From an uncultured Kiritimatiellota bacterium (GTDB taxonomy: Bacteria > Verrucomicrobiota > Kiritimatiellia > RFP12 > UBA1067): DNA of 33,141 nucleotides. The stretch covers positions 1 to 33,141 of the forward strand of contig CAKULR010000001.1 of NCBI GenBank assembly GCA_934667295.1, given 5' to 3'. The notes below the pieces were generated by a model. The model was given only the letters and a program-made list of their open reading frames with translations. It searched no databases and was not told where the DNA came from. Positions 14,593 through 22,778 of the stretch are shown here, piece after piece; within the stretch, counting starts at the first letter, position 1; every line of letters begins with the position of its first letter. Both the position numbers and the translations under genes were made by a program.

Positions 14593-16695
14593 CTATTCGG
14601 CGCTCGGGCGGACCTTGCCTTCCTTGATGCGCTTCTCGATGACCGTCTTCGCGATCGAGGCCGGAACCGGCTCGTACTGCTTGAAGATCATCGTGAACGT
14701 GCCACGGCCCTGCGTGACCGTGCGGATCGCGTTCGAGTAGCCGAACATCTCGCCCAGCGGGACGGTCGCCTTGATGCTCTTCATGCCGCCACGGTCGTCC
14801 ATGCCCTCCACGCGGCCACGGCGCTGGTTGATGGAGCCGTTCGCCGCGCCCATGTACTGCTCGGGCACCACGACCTCGACGTCCATCATCGGTTCCAGCA
14901 GCTGCGGCTTCGCCTTGAGGAAGCCCTGCTTGAAGCACTGCATCGCGCAGGTGATGAACGCGAATTCGTTCGAGTCGACTTCGTGGTAGGAACCGAAGTA
15001 GACCGTCACCTTGCAGTTGACGACCGGGAAGCCCGCGAGCGGACCCGCCTCAAGCGCCTTGCGGACGCCCTTCTCGACGGCCGGGATGTACTCCGTCGGA
15101 ATCACGCCGCCCTTGACCTCGTTGACGAACTCGAACTCCTTGCCGGGTTCCTGCGGTTCGAGGCGGAGGCAGACGTGGGCGTACTGGCCGCGGCCGCCGG
15201 ACTGCTTGACGTGCTTGTACTCGCTCTCGACCTTCTGGGTGAGCGTTTCGCGGTAGGCGACCTGCGGGGCGCCCACGTCGCACGCCACGTTGAACTCGCG
15301 CTTGAGGCGGTCCACGATGACTTCGAGGTAGAGTTCGCCCATGCCGGCGATGATCGTCTCGGAGGTCTCCTGGTCGAAGGTCACGACGAAGGTCGGGTCT
15401 TCCATCGCAAGCGCGTGGAGCGCGACGCCGAGCTTTTCGTTGTCCTGGCGGGACTGCGGCTTCACCGCGACGGAAATCACCGGCGCCGGGAAGTCGATCG
15501 ACTCCAGCGTGATCGGGTGGTCGGGGTCGCAGAGCGTGTCGCCCGTGCGCGTCTCGGTGAGGCCCACGCACGCCACGATGTCGCCGGCGTGCGCCTCGTC
15601 CAGGGGCTCCTGCTTGGCGGCGTGCATGCGGAAGAGGCGGGAGATGCGCTGCTCGCGGTTGATCGTGGAGTCGAGCAGTTCGGCGCCGAGCTTGAGCGTG
15701 CCCGAGTAGACGCGCACGAAGGTGATCTTGCCGCCGGACTTCGGGTCGTTCATGATCTTGAACGCGAGGCCGCAGAACGGCTCGCTGTCGCTCGGCTCGC
15801 GCCGCTGCGACGGATCGTCGGCGGAGACCGCCGGGCCCGCGTCGAGCGGGGACGGCAGGTAGTCGCACACGCCGTCCAGCAGCTGCTGCACACCCTTGTC
15901 CTTGAACGCGCTGCCGCAGAACGCCGGCGTGATCGTGCGCGCGATGCAGCCCTTGCGGATGGCCTTCTTGATCTCATCGACCGTCAGCTCCTCGCCCGCG
16001 AAGAACTTCTCCATGAGGGCGTCGTCCTGCTCGGCCGCGCTCTCGACCATCTTCTGGCGGTACTCCTTCGCCTTCTCGACCATGTCGGCGGGGATCTCCT
16101 CCTCCGTCACCGTCTTGCCGAGGGTCTTCATGTCGTAGCGGAGGGCCTTCATCGAGATGAGGTCGACGATGCCGCTGAACGTCTCGCCGGCGCCGATCGG
16201 CAACACCATCGGCACGGGCGTCGCGCCGAGCTGGCTCTTCATCTGGTCCATGACGGCGTAGAAGTTCGCGCCCACGCGGTCCATCTTGTTGACGAACGCG
16301 ATCTTCGGCACCTTGTACTTCTCGCTCTGGCGCCACACCTGCTCGGACTGCGGCTGCACGCCGCCGACCGCGCAGTAGAGGGCGACCGCGCCGTCCAGCA
16401 CGCGGAGCGAACGCTCCACCTCGGCCGTGAAGTCCACGTGTCCGGGGGTGTCGATCAGGGAGAGGCGGTAGGCGCCCCACATCACGCACGTGGCGGCGGA
16501 CTGGATCGTAATGCCGCGCTCCTGCTCCTGCACCATGAAGTCCATCGTCGCGGCGCCCTCGTGCACCTCGCCGATCTTGTAGTTCTTGCCCGAATAGTAA
16601 AGGATGCGCTCGGACGTCGTCGTCTTGCCGCCATCGATGTGGGCCATGATGCCGAAGTTGCGCACATGGTCAAGCGGGAAGGGTTTAGCTGCCAT
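14593..16695 (-). CDS. fusA: Elongation factor G
   Basis: This GTPase drives ribosomal translocation and, with RRF, ribosome recycling. The 700-residue length is normal. The G motifs are visible: P-loop AHIDGGKTT (residues 18-26), RGITIQSAAT, DTPGHVDF and VNKMDRVG. Domain IV shows the family GGRGQYAHV segment and domain V the MFGYSNAIRTVTQGRGTF block. One oddity: the P-loop has Gly22 where nearly all EF-G proteins have Ala (AHIDAGKTT). CAGGAG precedes the ATG. The usual rpsL-rpsG-fusA-tuf context is absent; the neighbours are prmC upstream and an orphan secreted protein downstream. Confidence 0.97.
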   Translation of the reverse strand: MAAKPFPLDHVRNFGIMAHIDGGKTTTSERILYYSGKNYKIGEVHEGAATMDFMVQEQERGITIQSAATCVMWGAYRLSLIDTPGHVDFTAEVERSLRVLDGAVALYCAVGGVQPQSEQVWRQSEKYKVPKIAFVNKMDRVGANFYAVMDQMKSQLGATPVPMVLPIGAGETFSGIVDLISMKALRYDMKTLGKTVTEEEIPADMVEKAKEYRQKMVESAAEQDDALMEKFFAGEELTVDEIKKAIRKGCIARTITPAFCGSAFKDKGVQQLLDGVCDYLPSPLDAGPAVSADDPSQRREPSDSEPFCGLAFKIMNDPKSGGKITFVRVYSGTLKLGAELLDSTINREQRISRLFRMHAAKQEPLDEAHAGDIVACVGLTETRTGDTLCDPDHPITLESIDFPAPVISVAVKPQSRQDNEKLGVALHALAMEDPTFVVTFDQETSETIIAGMGELYLEVIVDRLKREFNVACDVGAPQVAYRETLTQKVESEYKHVKQSGGRGQYAHVCLRLEPQEPGKEFEFVNEVKGGVIPTEYIPAVEKGVRKALEAGPLAGFPVVNCKVTVYFGSYHEVDSNEFAFITCAMQCFKQGFLKAKPQLLEPMMDVEVVVPEQYMGAANGSINQRRGRVEGMDDRGGMKSIKATVPLGEMFGYSNAIRTVTQGRGTFTMIFKQYEPVPASIAKTVIEKRIKEGKVRPSAE

Positions 16696-16734
16696 TTCTG
16701 TCTACTCCTGGTGTGTTCAAAAAAGTGAGCAAAT

Positions 16735-16764
16735 AGTTTATCGCTTTTATTGGGCGGAAAGCAA
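16735..16764 (-). promoter_or_regulatory. Possible sigma70-type promoter of fusA
   Basis: On the minus strand TTGCTT (16764-16759) and TAAACT (16740-16735) are 18 bases apart, about 40 bases before the fusA start codon. It is the only candidate in the 120-base gap after prmC. Confidence 0.4.
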
Positions 16765-16815
16765 GGGGAAATCTGAAAAAGTTGAAGAGACGGCGAAAAT
16801 CGGAGACGGCGGGGA

Positions 16816-17703
16816 TCAGGGGAGGACGGCACTCGCGTAGCGGTCGTGGCCGGCGTAGTCCGGCTCGACGCGGATGTCGTCGAAACCCGCGTCGAAGAAG
16901 AGCTTTCGGAGCGCGGCGCCCTGTCCGTCGCCGATTTCGAAGAAGACGCCGCCGCCGGGCCGGAGCACGTTGAGGGCGTCGCCGACCAGGCGCTCGTAGA
17001 AGTCCAGGCCCTCGGGGCCGCCGTCGAGCGCGTTCATCGGCTCGTGGTCGCGGATGCGCGGGTCGAGCGCCGCGCAGTCCGCCGTGCGGATGTAGGGCGG
17101 GTTGGAGACGAGCACATCGACCGTCTCCGGCTCATCGAAGTCGTCGAGGCCGTCCGCCACCGTGAACGCCACCCGGTCGGACAGTCCGCACCGCGCCGCG
17201 TTCTCGCGCGCAAGCGCCACCGCGTTCGCGGAGATGTCGATGCCCAGGAACGCGGCCTCGCCCGGGAACTCCTTCGCGAGGGAGAGGAGGATGCACCCCG
17301 ACCCCGTGCCGACGTCCACGACGAGCGGGGGTGTGGACGAGGGGGACGGCCGGGAGGGCGACGCAAAACGCGCCTTGAGGAACTTCAGGACGCGCGTGAC
17401 AAGTTCCTCCGTCTCGGGGCGGGGGATGAGCGCCCGCCGGTCGCACGTGAGCGTGAGCGAGCGGAAGTCCCACTCGCCGAGCACGTACTGGATCGGTTCG
17501 CCCTTCGCAAGGCGCGTCATGCCGCGCCGCATCGCCTCCACGTAGGCTTCGGACGGCGTTTCCGCGAGGTGGGGAGAAAGAAAGCCGCGGCCGCATTTCA
17601 GCAGCCGCGCCACCAGAAGTTCCGCCGCAACCTGTGCGTCCGGCACGCCCCGGCCCGCGAGATACGTCCCGCCGAGCCGGAGGATGTCACCCCAGGTCTT
17701 CAC
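16816..17703 (-). CDS. prmC: Release factor glutamine N5-methyltransferase
   Basis: PrmC methylates the glutamine of the GGQ motif in release factors RF1 and RF2. The 295-residue protein has the N-terminal helical substrate-binding domain (residues 1-85 including IQYVLGEWDF), the PRPETEELV segment at 95-103, the AdoMet loop DVGTGSGCILLSLA (130-143) and the catalytic NPPY at 201-204 (VSNPPYIRTAD). EPMNALDGGPEGLDFYE is also a family hallmark. It starts with GTG at 17703, two bases after the stop of the DUF3127 gene, so the two are translated together. No release-factor gene (prfA) is adjacent, unlike in many genomes. Confidence 0.94.
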   Translation of the reverse strand: MKTWGDILRLGGTYLAGRGVPDAQVAAELLVARLLKCGRGFLSPHLAETPSEAYVEAMRRGMTRLAKGEPIQYVLGEWDFRSLTLTCDRRALIPRPETEELVTRVLKFLKARFASPSRPSPSSTPPLVVDVGTGSGCILLSLAKEFPGEAAFLGIDISANAVALARENAARCGLSDRVAFTVADGLDDFDEPETVDVLVSNPPYIRTADCAALDPRIRDHEPMNALDGGPEGLDFYERLVGDALNVLRPGGGVFFEIGDGQGAALRKLFFDAGFDDIRVEPDYAGHDRYASAVLP

Positions 17704-17705
17704 CG

Positions 17706-18101
17706 TCAGAACGGAAGGTCGTCGGGATCGCTCGCCGCCGCGGCGGAAGCCTCCATCGCCGGGGCCTCGGCGGGGGCGGGGACCGGCTCGGTGGACGAAC
17801 CGTCGCCGTTCAGCACCTCGATCTTCCAGCCCGTGAGGTCCGTGAAGTAGCGCGTTCCGTTCGGGCCGTCCCAGCGGCGGCCGTCAATCGTGAAGTTGAC
17901 CTTGACCCGGTCGCCCTTCTTCACCGCGTCGCACAGCGCGCAGCGCTCCTTCTTGAAGGTGAAGAGGACGGGGTTCGGGTACTTGTTCATGGAATCCACG
18001 TCATTGCCGACGACGAGTTCCCGTTTCGTGAAGCCATTCGTGCCAAAGGCCTTCGTCTCGCCGACCAACTCGACGACGCCCGTGTAGTCATACGTTGTCA
18101 T
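17706..18101 (-). CDS. DUF3127 protein with an SSB-like acidic tail
   Basis: The 131-residue protein matches the DUF3127 family from memory: an OB-fold-sized domain (residues 1-95, with TKRELVVGND, FKKERCALCDAVKKGDRVKVNFTIDGRRW and TDLTGWKIE) followed by an Ala/Pro-rich linker and the C-terminus DPDDLPF. That tip resembles the acidic DDxPF end of single-stranded DNA-binding proteins, which docks replication and repair partners. A role in single-strand DNA binding is therefore plausible but not shown. AAGGAG precedes the ATG at good spacing. An extended -10 (TGATAGAAT) overlaps the stop of the upstream gene. The gene is coupled to prmC. Confidence 0.85.
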   Translation of the reverse strand: MTTYDYTGVVELVGETKAFGTNGFTKRELVVGNDVDSMNKYPNPVLFTFKKERCALCDAVKKGDRVKVNFTIDGRRWDGPNGTRYFTDLTGWKIEVLNGDGSSTEPVPAPAEAPAMEASAAAASDPDDLPF

Positions 18102-18127
18102 GTCTGCTCCTTGTGTCCTGACGCCGT

Positions 18128-18631
18128 TCATTCTATCAAATCGGCCCCTTGTCCGCAAGATGGCGACGGCAAGAGGGGCGGCGAACGCCGCCCGGACTTC
18201 AACCGGTCGATCCGGTTCGTCCCCCCGGGCCAGACCTTGTCCCTCTCCACAAACCAAACCACGCGCCTCATGTTCTTCTCGGCATAGGCATAGAGCTGCC
18301 GTGCGCCGAGCACCTGGACCGTCGTCGTTTGCGAGCCCCCCTTGACCGGTTCCCGATTGGCCAGGTAGCGCGCAAGATTGTTTCGGGCATCCATGGACGC
18401 CTCGCGATAGAGTTCGGAATCCTTCTCCGCGAATGCCCCCGTGAAGCATTGTTCGGCTTCGCCGTTGTACACATAGCCAACCCGACCACCGACGGTACAT
18501 TCCAGTACGTTCCCGGGAACAAAGACCGCCGGATGCGTTCGCCGTGCGACCTCCAAAGGGCCCAGGTCACACTGCGCAAGCACCGGGAGACCTCCTCCCA
18601 TCAGGCAGATCCATGCGTAAACGGCTTTCAT
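18128..18631 (-). CDS. Small exported LPP20-like protein (cluster gene 8)
   Basis: The 167-residue product has a signal peptide (hydrophobic part CLMGGGLPVLAQ). The body holds one LPP20-like module: VGYVYNGEAEQCFTG, then a helix DSELYREASMDARNNLARYL, then TTVQVLGARQLYAYAEKNMRRVVWFVERDKVW. In LPP20-like proteins (such as flagellar FlgP) a helix following the first strand carries this type of residue-rich pattern. The assignment is by resemblance only. The tail after about residue 140 is low-complexity and its reading frame runs into GC-rich repeat-like DNA. It is the last gene of the cluster, preceded by a 12-bp perfect hairpin. Confidence 0.72.
   Translation of the reverse strand: MKAVYAWICLMGGGLPVLAQCDLGPLEVARRTHPAVFVPGNVLECTVGGRVGYVYNGEAEQCFTGAFAEKDSELYREASMDARNNLARYLANREPVKGGSQTTTVQVLGARQLYAYAEKNMRRVVWFVERDKVWPGGTNRIDRLKSGRRSPPLLPSPSCGQGADLIE
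18130..18138 (-). promoter_or_regulatory. Extended -10 promoter of the DUF3127-prmC pair
   Basis: TGATAGAAT on the minus strand (TAGAAT 18135-18130) overlaps the stop codon of the last gene of the envelope cluster, 28 bases before the DUF3127 start. This suggests the pair is transcribed independently of that cluster. Confidence 0.5.
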
Positions 18632-18653
18632 TCAACCCTGCTCCCCTCGTAAT

Positions 18654-18681
18654 GCCTACAGGAAGTGACCTTCCTGTAGGC
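18654..18681. repeat. Perfect 12-bp hairpin between cluster genes 7 and 8
   Basis: GCCTACAGGAAG (18654-18665), loop TGAC, CTTCCTGTAGGC (18670-18681). There is no T-tract after it in the direction of transcription, so it is more likely an mRNA processing or stability element, or a mobile hairpin, than a terminator. TCCTGTAG is shared with the hairpin at 22722-22759. Confidence 0.8.
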
Positions 18682-18691
18682 GCCCCTCCCC

Positions 18692-19363
18692 CTAGAAATC
18701 CGTATCGGCCTGACGTGTGGCACCTGTGTTCGGTTGATTGGGCAATACGGCGGATCCCGCCGTTCCCGCTTCCCCAACCGCCGCATCGCGGTTCTGCAGA
18801 CTCTGATTGATGCCCTGGGCCGCCATCTGCGCCGCCCTGAGCGTCTTCGAACTCACGCCGACCGTGACCTGAACCTCACCGCCGTTGCCGCGCGGCACCT
18901 TCTGGTCCTTCAGCGTGATCACGCCCGTCAGGATCGCCTCGGACGCGCTGCGGATCGACTCGGTGGCGGTTTTCACCGACTCCTTGCTGACGGCGATCTT
19001 CTGGACCTGCCCATCGGAAGTCATGGATTTCGACTTCCGGGAGACTTCCTCAAGTCCCTCGCTGGACGCGACCTTCTCCTTGAGGAACTTGGAGAGGTTC
19101 GCCTTGGCGCGCATTGTGCCGTCACGCCGGGCATCCTTGACATCATCGGGGTCGTTGAAGTCGTAGATTCCCGTACCACGGGCGAAGATCTGGAACGAGC
19201 CATCCGGCTTGATCGTAATCGCCACGCCGTCGGGCTGGTCAAGTTCGGCCTGTACGGCCGCGTTCCCGGCATTCGCCTGAAGCTGCAGGTCCTGTGCCGC
19301 CTGTGCAAAAGCACCCTGCACGAGCAACATGCCGCTCGCCACGGCGATCATGAGTTTCTTCAT
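18692..19363 (-). CDS. Exported LPP20-like protein, single module (cluster gene 7)
   Basis: The 223-residue protein has a signal peptide (MKKLMIAVASGMLLVQGAFA) and a module at residues about 45-175 starting with GTGIYDFNDPDDVKDAR and continuing through LSKFLKEKVASSEGLEE, SVKTATESIRSASEAILTGV and VQVTVGVSSKTLRAAQ. The same string of motifs forms the first half of the next protein (19408-20919), so the two genes share a duplicated module. The pattern of a strand, a helix with xxAR, and a later VxVGVSS strand fits LPP20-like folds. The C-terminal 45 residues are low-complexity. No lipobox. AGGAAGGA-type ribosome site before the ATG. Confidence 0.82.
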   Translation of the reverse strand: MKKLMIAVASGMLLVQGAFAQAAQDLQLQANAGNAAVQAELDQPDGVAITIKPDGSFQIFARGTGIYDFNDPDDVKDARRDGTMRAKANLSKFLKEKVASSEGLEEVSRKSKSMTSDGQVQKIAVSKESVKTATESIRSASEAILTGVITLKDQKVPRGNGGEVQVTVGVSSKTLRAAQMAAQGINQSLQNRDAAVGEAGTAGSAVLPNQPNTGATRQADTDF

Positions 19364-19407
19364 TGTCGTATCCTTCCTGTTTTCCTGGTGTTGTTTTCCG
19401 GGATGGA

Positions 19408-20919
19408 CTACTTCTGTCCAATCCAGGTCTCGATTGGTTCGGCAAGCTTGCCGAGTGCCGCCTGAAGGAGGTCGGCGTCCTCATCTTCGGCAAGGAGCCC
19501 CTTGATTTCGTCATTGTCGAGTGTAAGCGTAATTGCGTCGGACTTCACGGCCTGACCGTTCCGCGCGTTCATGAGTGCGACGTCGAGCTTGATCGTCATC
19601 TTGTAGACAGAACCGAACTTCTTGGTCTTCCTGTCCTGCCCGAGTTTTTTGGAATACTTGATATCCCTGATTTCGGTCCGCAGGGTGAAGTCCGGCGTGA
19701 GTCCCGCCCCCGCCAGCATGAGTTCCGAGGCGTTGGAGAGGCCCGCCTCCACCATTACGTCCGTCGTCACCTTGTTCTCGATGACCGTACCGAGCGACTT
19801 GTCGTTGAGGATGAGGAACTTGTTCGCCTTCGCGAGGCCATTCGGCAACGCGAACTGGACAGCCTTGGCAACCTCCGCGCCCGACATACGCACCTTGGGA
19901 CCCAACTGGTAAATCGCCGAACGATCCTCGACGGTCATCGTGGGGCGGCAGACCATCAGCGCCACCGTACCACCCGCACGCGGGTTGACGATAAAGGCGT
20001 AGACCGTCGCCTCCTGTCCACCGTCTTTCGGCACGACCTGAATGACGCGATACTCGCGCACGAACCCCGCCGTCTTCGTCAGCGTTGAGGATGCCTGCTC
20101 CTTGACCGAGGTCTTCATCGTCGCGCTTACCGGCTTGTCCAGCAAAGTGGCATTCGTCTTGATCTTCTTCATGCGTTCACTCATGCGCTCGTCGTTCTGG
20201 ATCAGCTGTCCATACACCTGCGAAATACCCTCCACGAGCGCCTGCTGTACGGCCGTCTTGCGCTCGGATCCAACACCTACGCAGACAATCCACCCCTCCG
20301 GCACGGGCGGCAGTCCCTCCGGCGGCGTCGCGATGCCCGTCCCAATCGGTGCCGCCGCACCGTCCTCCGATGCGGTGGCGGCCGTACCGCGACTGGACAA
20401 CGCCCCCGCGATGCCGTTCGCGGCCGCCGTGGCGGCGGCCGTCGTCTTCGAGCTCACGCCGACCATCACCTTGTAGGAACCGCCGCTGCCGCTGGGGACC
20501 TTAGCGTCCGCCAGGACGACGACGCCCGTCAACAACGCGCTCGCGGACGAACGGATCGACTCCAGCGTTGTCTTGACGCTCGTCTTGGAAACGCCCGTCG
20601 TCTGGGTCTCCCCGTCGGACGAAACGTTCTTGATCTTCTTGGACGCCTCTTCCAGGCCCTCCTGGGACGCAATGTCCTCCTTCAAGAACTTGGCGAGCGT
20701 GGCCTTTGCGCGCTTTTCGGCCTCGCTGCGGGCGTCCTTGATGTCGTCCGGGTCGTTGAAGTCGTACGTCCCCGTGCCGACGGCCGTAATCTGATAGCCT
20801 CCGTCGGGGAACAACTTGACTGCGGCGCCGTCCGGTGCGTCCGCGATGTTCTGTCCCGCCGCGAAAACCCCGCCGGCCAAAACCAGCGAAAGTCCGAGCA
20901 TGTGGATTCTGAAACTCAT
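19408..20919 (-). CDS. Exported multi-domain LPP20/CsgG-like protein (cluster gene 6)
   Basis: The 503-residue protein has a signal peptide (LGLSLVLAGGVFA) and three parts. Residues about 30-165 repeat the GTGTYDFNDPDDIKDAR module of its neighbour. A Pro/Gly-rich linker follows. Residues about 205-320 start with VPEGWIVCVGVGSERKTAVQQA and end with a YAFIVNP strand, as a second LPP20-like module. Residues about 325-503 (ALMVCRPTMTVEDRS, FLILNDKSLGTVIENK, LRTEIRDIKYSKKLG, YKMTIKLDVALMNARNGQ, TLTLDNDEIKGLL) resemble the sensor-like domain of CsgG/LpoB-type proteins. No lipobox. Likely in the periplasm, or part of an outer-membrane-associated complex through its lipoprotein neighbours. Confidence 0.8.
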   Translation of the reverse strand: MSFRIHMLGLSLVLAGGVFAAGQNIADAPDGAAVKLFPDGGYQITAVGTGTYDFNDPDDIKDARSEAEKRAKATLAKFLKEDIASQEGLEEASKKIKNVSSDGETQTTGVSKTSVKTTLESIRSSASALLTGVVVLADAKVPSGSGGSYKVMVGVSSKTTAAATAAANGIAGALSSRGTAATASEDGAAAPIGTGIATPPEGLPPVPEGWIVCVGVGSERKTAVQQALVEGISQVYGQLIQNDERMSERMKKIKTNATLLDKPVSATMKTSVKEQASSTLTKTAGFVREYRVIQVVPKDGGQEATVYAFIVNPRAGGTVALMVCRPTMTVEDRSAIYQLGPKVRMSGAEVAKAVQFALPNGLAKANKFLILNDKSLGTVIENKVTTDVMVEAGLSNASELMLAGAGLTPDFTLRTEIRDIKYSKKLGQDRKTKKFGSVYKMTIKLDVALMNARNGQAVKSDAITLTLDNDEIKGLLAEDEDADLLQAALGKLAEPIETWIGQK

Positions 20920-20934
20920 GGTCTTCCCTCTTGA

Positions 20935-21423
20935 TTATTGAATGATCTTCATGCGAAGCCGGAAATCCGCACAGTCCGTCTTCGGGGCAATCGACGTAAA
21001 CGTGCCGTCGTCACCTGGAATCAGGGTCGTCTTCTCCCAGCCGTCATGGTCGGGATCCTGTACGACGACACCGGCGGCGTCCTGCCAGTCGAAGCGGTAA
21101 CGTGTACGGATGGGTGCCGTCGTCAGGTTCTTGACGAGTACCTGGACACGTGCGTAGCCGTCATTCGTCCGTGAACGGCGGATGTCCTGGACGGCGACCC
21201 ACTGCGGTTGAATACCGTCCAGAATGACCTGCCGATACGCGGCATGGTCGATGGCGGCGACCGGCGCGGCCGTCGCATAGGAGTTGACCTGTGGGACGTA
21301 CACGGGCTGCACGGGTTCAGGTTCCACGGATACGGACACGGCGGGCTGCGCCTCCTCGGAGGCGCAGCCCGCCACGAGGAACACACAGCCCAACAGGATG
21401 CTCGGCACTCTAAATACGTACAT
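20935..21423 (-). CDS. YcfL-like (DUF1425) lipoprotein (cluster gene 5)
   Basis: The 162-residue lipoprotein has the lipobox LVAGC (Cys at about residue 20) and a Pro/Val-rich spacer. The C-terminal immunoglobulin-like domain has QDIRRSRTNDGYARVQVLVKN, YRFDWQDAAGVVV and FTSIAPKTDCADFRLRM, which match the YcfL/DUF1425 family. In enterobacteria ycfL sits beside lpoB, the lipoprotein activator of penicillin-binding protein 1B. I chose the ATG at 21423, which lies two bases after the stop of the upstream gene (TAGCCATG), so translation is coupled. A longer frame upstream lies inside that gene. Confidence 0.87.
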   Translation of the reverse strand: MYVFRVPSILLGCVFLVAGCASEEAQPAVSVSVEPEPVQPVYVPQVNSYATAAPVAAIDHAAYRQVILDGIQPQWVAVQDIRRSRTNDGYARVQVLVKNLTTAPIRTRYRFDWQDAAGVVVQDPDHDGWEKTTLIPGDDGTFTSIAPKTDCADFRLRMKIIQ

Positions 21424-21425
21424 GG

Positions 21426-22685
21426 CTATTTCCCGATGGTGACGGTGAGCGTGTCGCCGTTCTTCTTCGCCCATTCGTCCGTGATCTCAATGTCGTCACC
21501 CAAGAACTCGGGCAGGATCTCGGACACCTTTCCCCAGACGTCGTCGAGGTCGCCGAAGTCCTTGCTCGGCACGACCACGCAGGAAAGCGAGTCCTTGACC
21601 ACCTTGGTCTGCTTGGTCAGCCCTGCGGAGACGAGCGCCTTCTTGAGGCCGTTGCGCACCTTGATCTTGATCTTCCTGTCAACCTGGGAACAGTTGATGA
21701 CGAGCTTCATCGGGCCTTTCGGACGCGCGGCGGCGTTCCGCATGGATTTGACGGTGTGGTTGAGCTTTTCGCCCATCCCCTCGCCGTTCAGAAGCGCGAA
21801 CATCGCGCGCTCGACGCACGTACCGAAGTCCGCCATCACCATGTCGGGCTTGCGGTTGCGCGTGATCTGCTGGAAATCGCGCGTTCCGACGTTGATTGTC
21901 TTGTTGGCCGCGAGGTTCTTGAAGTTCAGCGCAACCGTCGTGCGGATCGCCCCCGTATCCGCGTCGAACGCGAGTGCGTCGATGCGGTAGTAGAGGGCGA
22001 TGGCATCGGGATTGTTCTCCTGTACCGTGCGAAGGAAATCAGGCGTCCGGGTGAAGCCCTTCGTGTCGCCGTTGACATTGTAGCTCACGCCCACGAGCAC
22101 GGGATCCGTCTTCTTCATGTCCTCGTAGTTCTCGTTGTCCTCAAGGAGGATGACCGAGAAACCGAATTCACCGACTTTCTTGACGAGCGCGTCGCGGATA
22201 CGCCGCTGGAACATGTTGTAGCGCGTGAAGAAGAAATTCCCCACCTCGTCCCCCAGCTGCATCTGTCCGACATCCGGCGGTTCCTCCATGACGAAGATCT
22301 CCAGCGAGCCCGCGTCGCCGACGGCGTTGAGGTCGATCCCCTCGCCCTCCAGCCATTTCGCGAGATCCGTCTGCTTGATTGTCACGGTGTAGGAACACGT
22401 CAGTTCGCCATCCTCGTACTCCTGTTCGTCCGCCTCGATGTCCTCGACGAACTTCGCATAGGACGACATGGCCTCGTCGATGACCTTGTCCGTGATGGCC
22501 GCATTGCCCATCTTGACGAGATACTTCTTCACGGCGGTTTTCTTGCCCTGTACCTCGCACTGCTTCCTCAGCGCGGAATTGTTGTCGCCGGCGACCGACA
22601 CCTTGACGGTCACCTCCTCGTCACCCGCAAGGGCCGTGAACGACAAAGCGCACACGGCCATGAGCATTCTTACCATTCTCTTCAT
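21426..22685 (-). CDS. Exported protein, FlgT-N/DUF6175-like (cluster gene 4)
   Basis: The 419-residue protein has a signal peptide (LMAVCALSFTALA) and no lipobox. The start of the mature part (VTVKVSVAGDNNSALRKQCEVQGKKTAVKKYL) with a strand followed by an Ala/Lys-rich helix resembles the N-terminal module of FlgT or LPP20-like proteins. A long middle part includes YSYTV-type strands, GDEVGNFFFTRYNMFQRRIRDALVKKVGEFGFSVIL and DALAFDADTGAIRTTVALNFKNL, in keeping with a CsgG/TolB-N-like domain. A second similar segment near the C-terminus (LVINCSQVDRKIKIKVRNGLKKAL) suggests another repeat. AAAGGA precedes the ATG. The function is unknown. Confidence 0.82.
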   Translation of the reverse strand: MKRMVRMLMAVCALSFTALAGDEEVTVKVSVAGDNNSALRKQCEVQGKKTAVKKYLVKMGNAAITDKVIDEAMSSYAKFVEDIEADEQEYEDGELTCSYTVTIKQTDLAKWLEGEGIDLNAVGDAGSLEIFVMEEPPDVGQMQLGDEVGNFFFTRYNMFQRRIRDALVKKVGEFGFSVILLEDNENYEDMKKTDPVLVGVSYNVNGDTKGFTRTPDFLRTVQENNPDAIALYYRIDALAFDADTGAIRTTVALNFKNLAANKTINVGTRDFQQITRNRKPDMVMADFGTCVERAMFALLNGEGMGEKLNHTVKSMRNAAARPKGPMKLVINCSQVDRKIKIKVRNGLKKALVSAGLTKQTKVVKDSLSCVVVPSKDFGDLDDVWGKVSEILPEFLGDDIEITDEWAKKNGDTLTVTIGK

Positions 22686-22721
22686 GTGATCATCCTTTCC
22701 TGAGTACGTGTAGACTTGCGA

Positions 22722-22759
22722 GAGGTCCTGTAGAACCTGGCGCCGTTCTACAAGACCTC
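22722..22759. repeat. 15-bp hairpin between cluster genes 3 and 4
   Basis: GAGGTCCTGTAGAAC (22722-22736) pairs with GTTCTACAAGACCTC (22745-22759) with a single wobble position and an 8-base loop. No T-tract follows on the minus strand. It lies in the longest gap within the cluster. Confidence 0.82.
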
Positions 22760-22778
22760 GTGTTCAACCTATCCGGCG

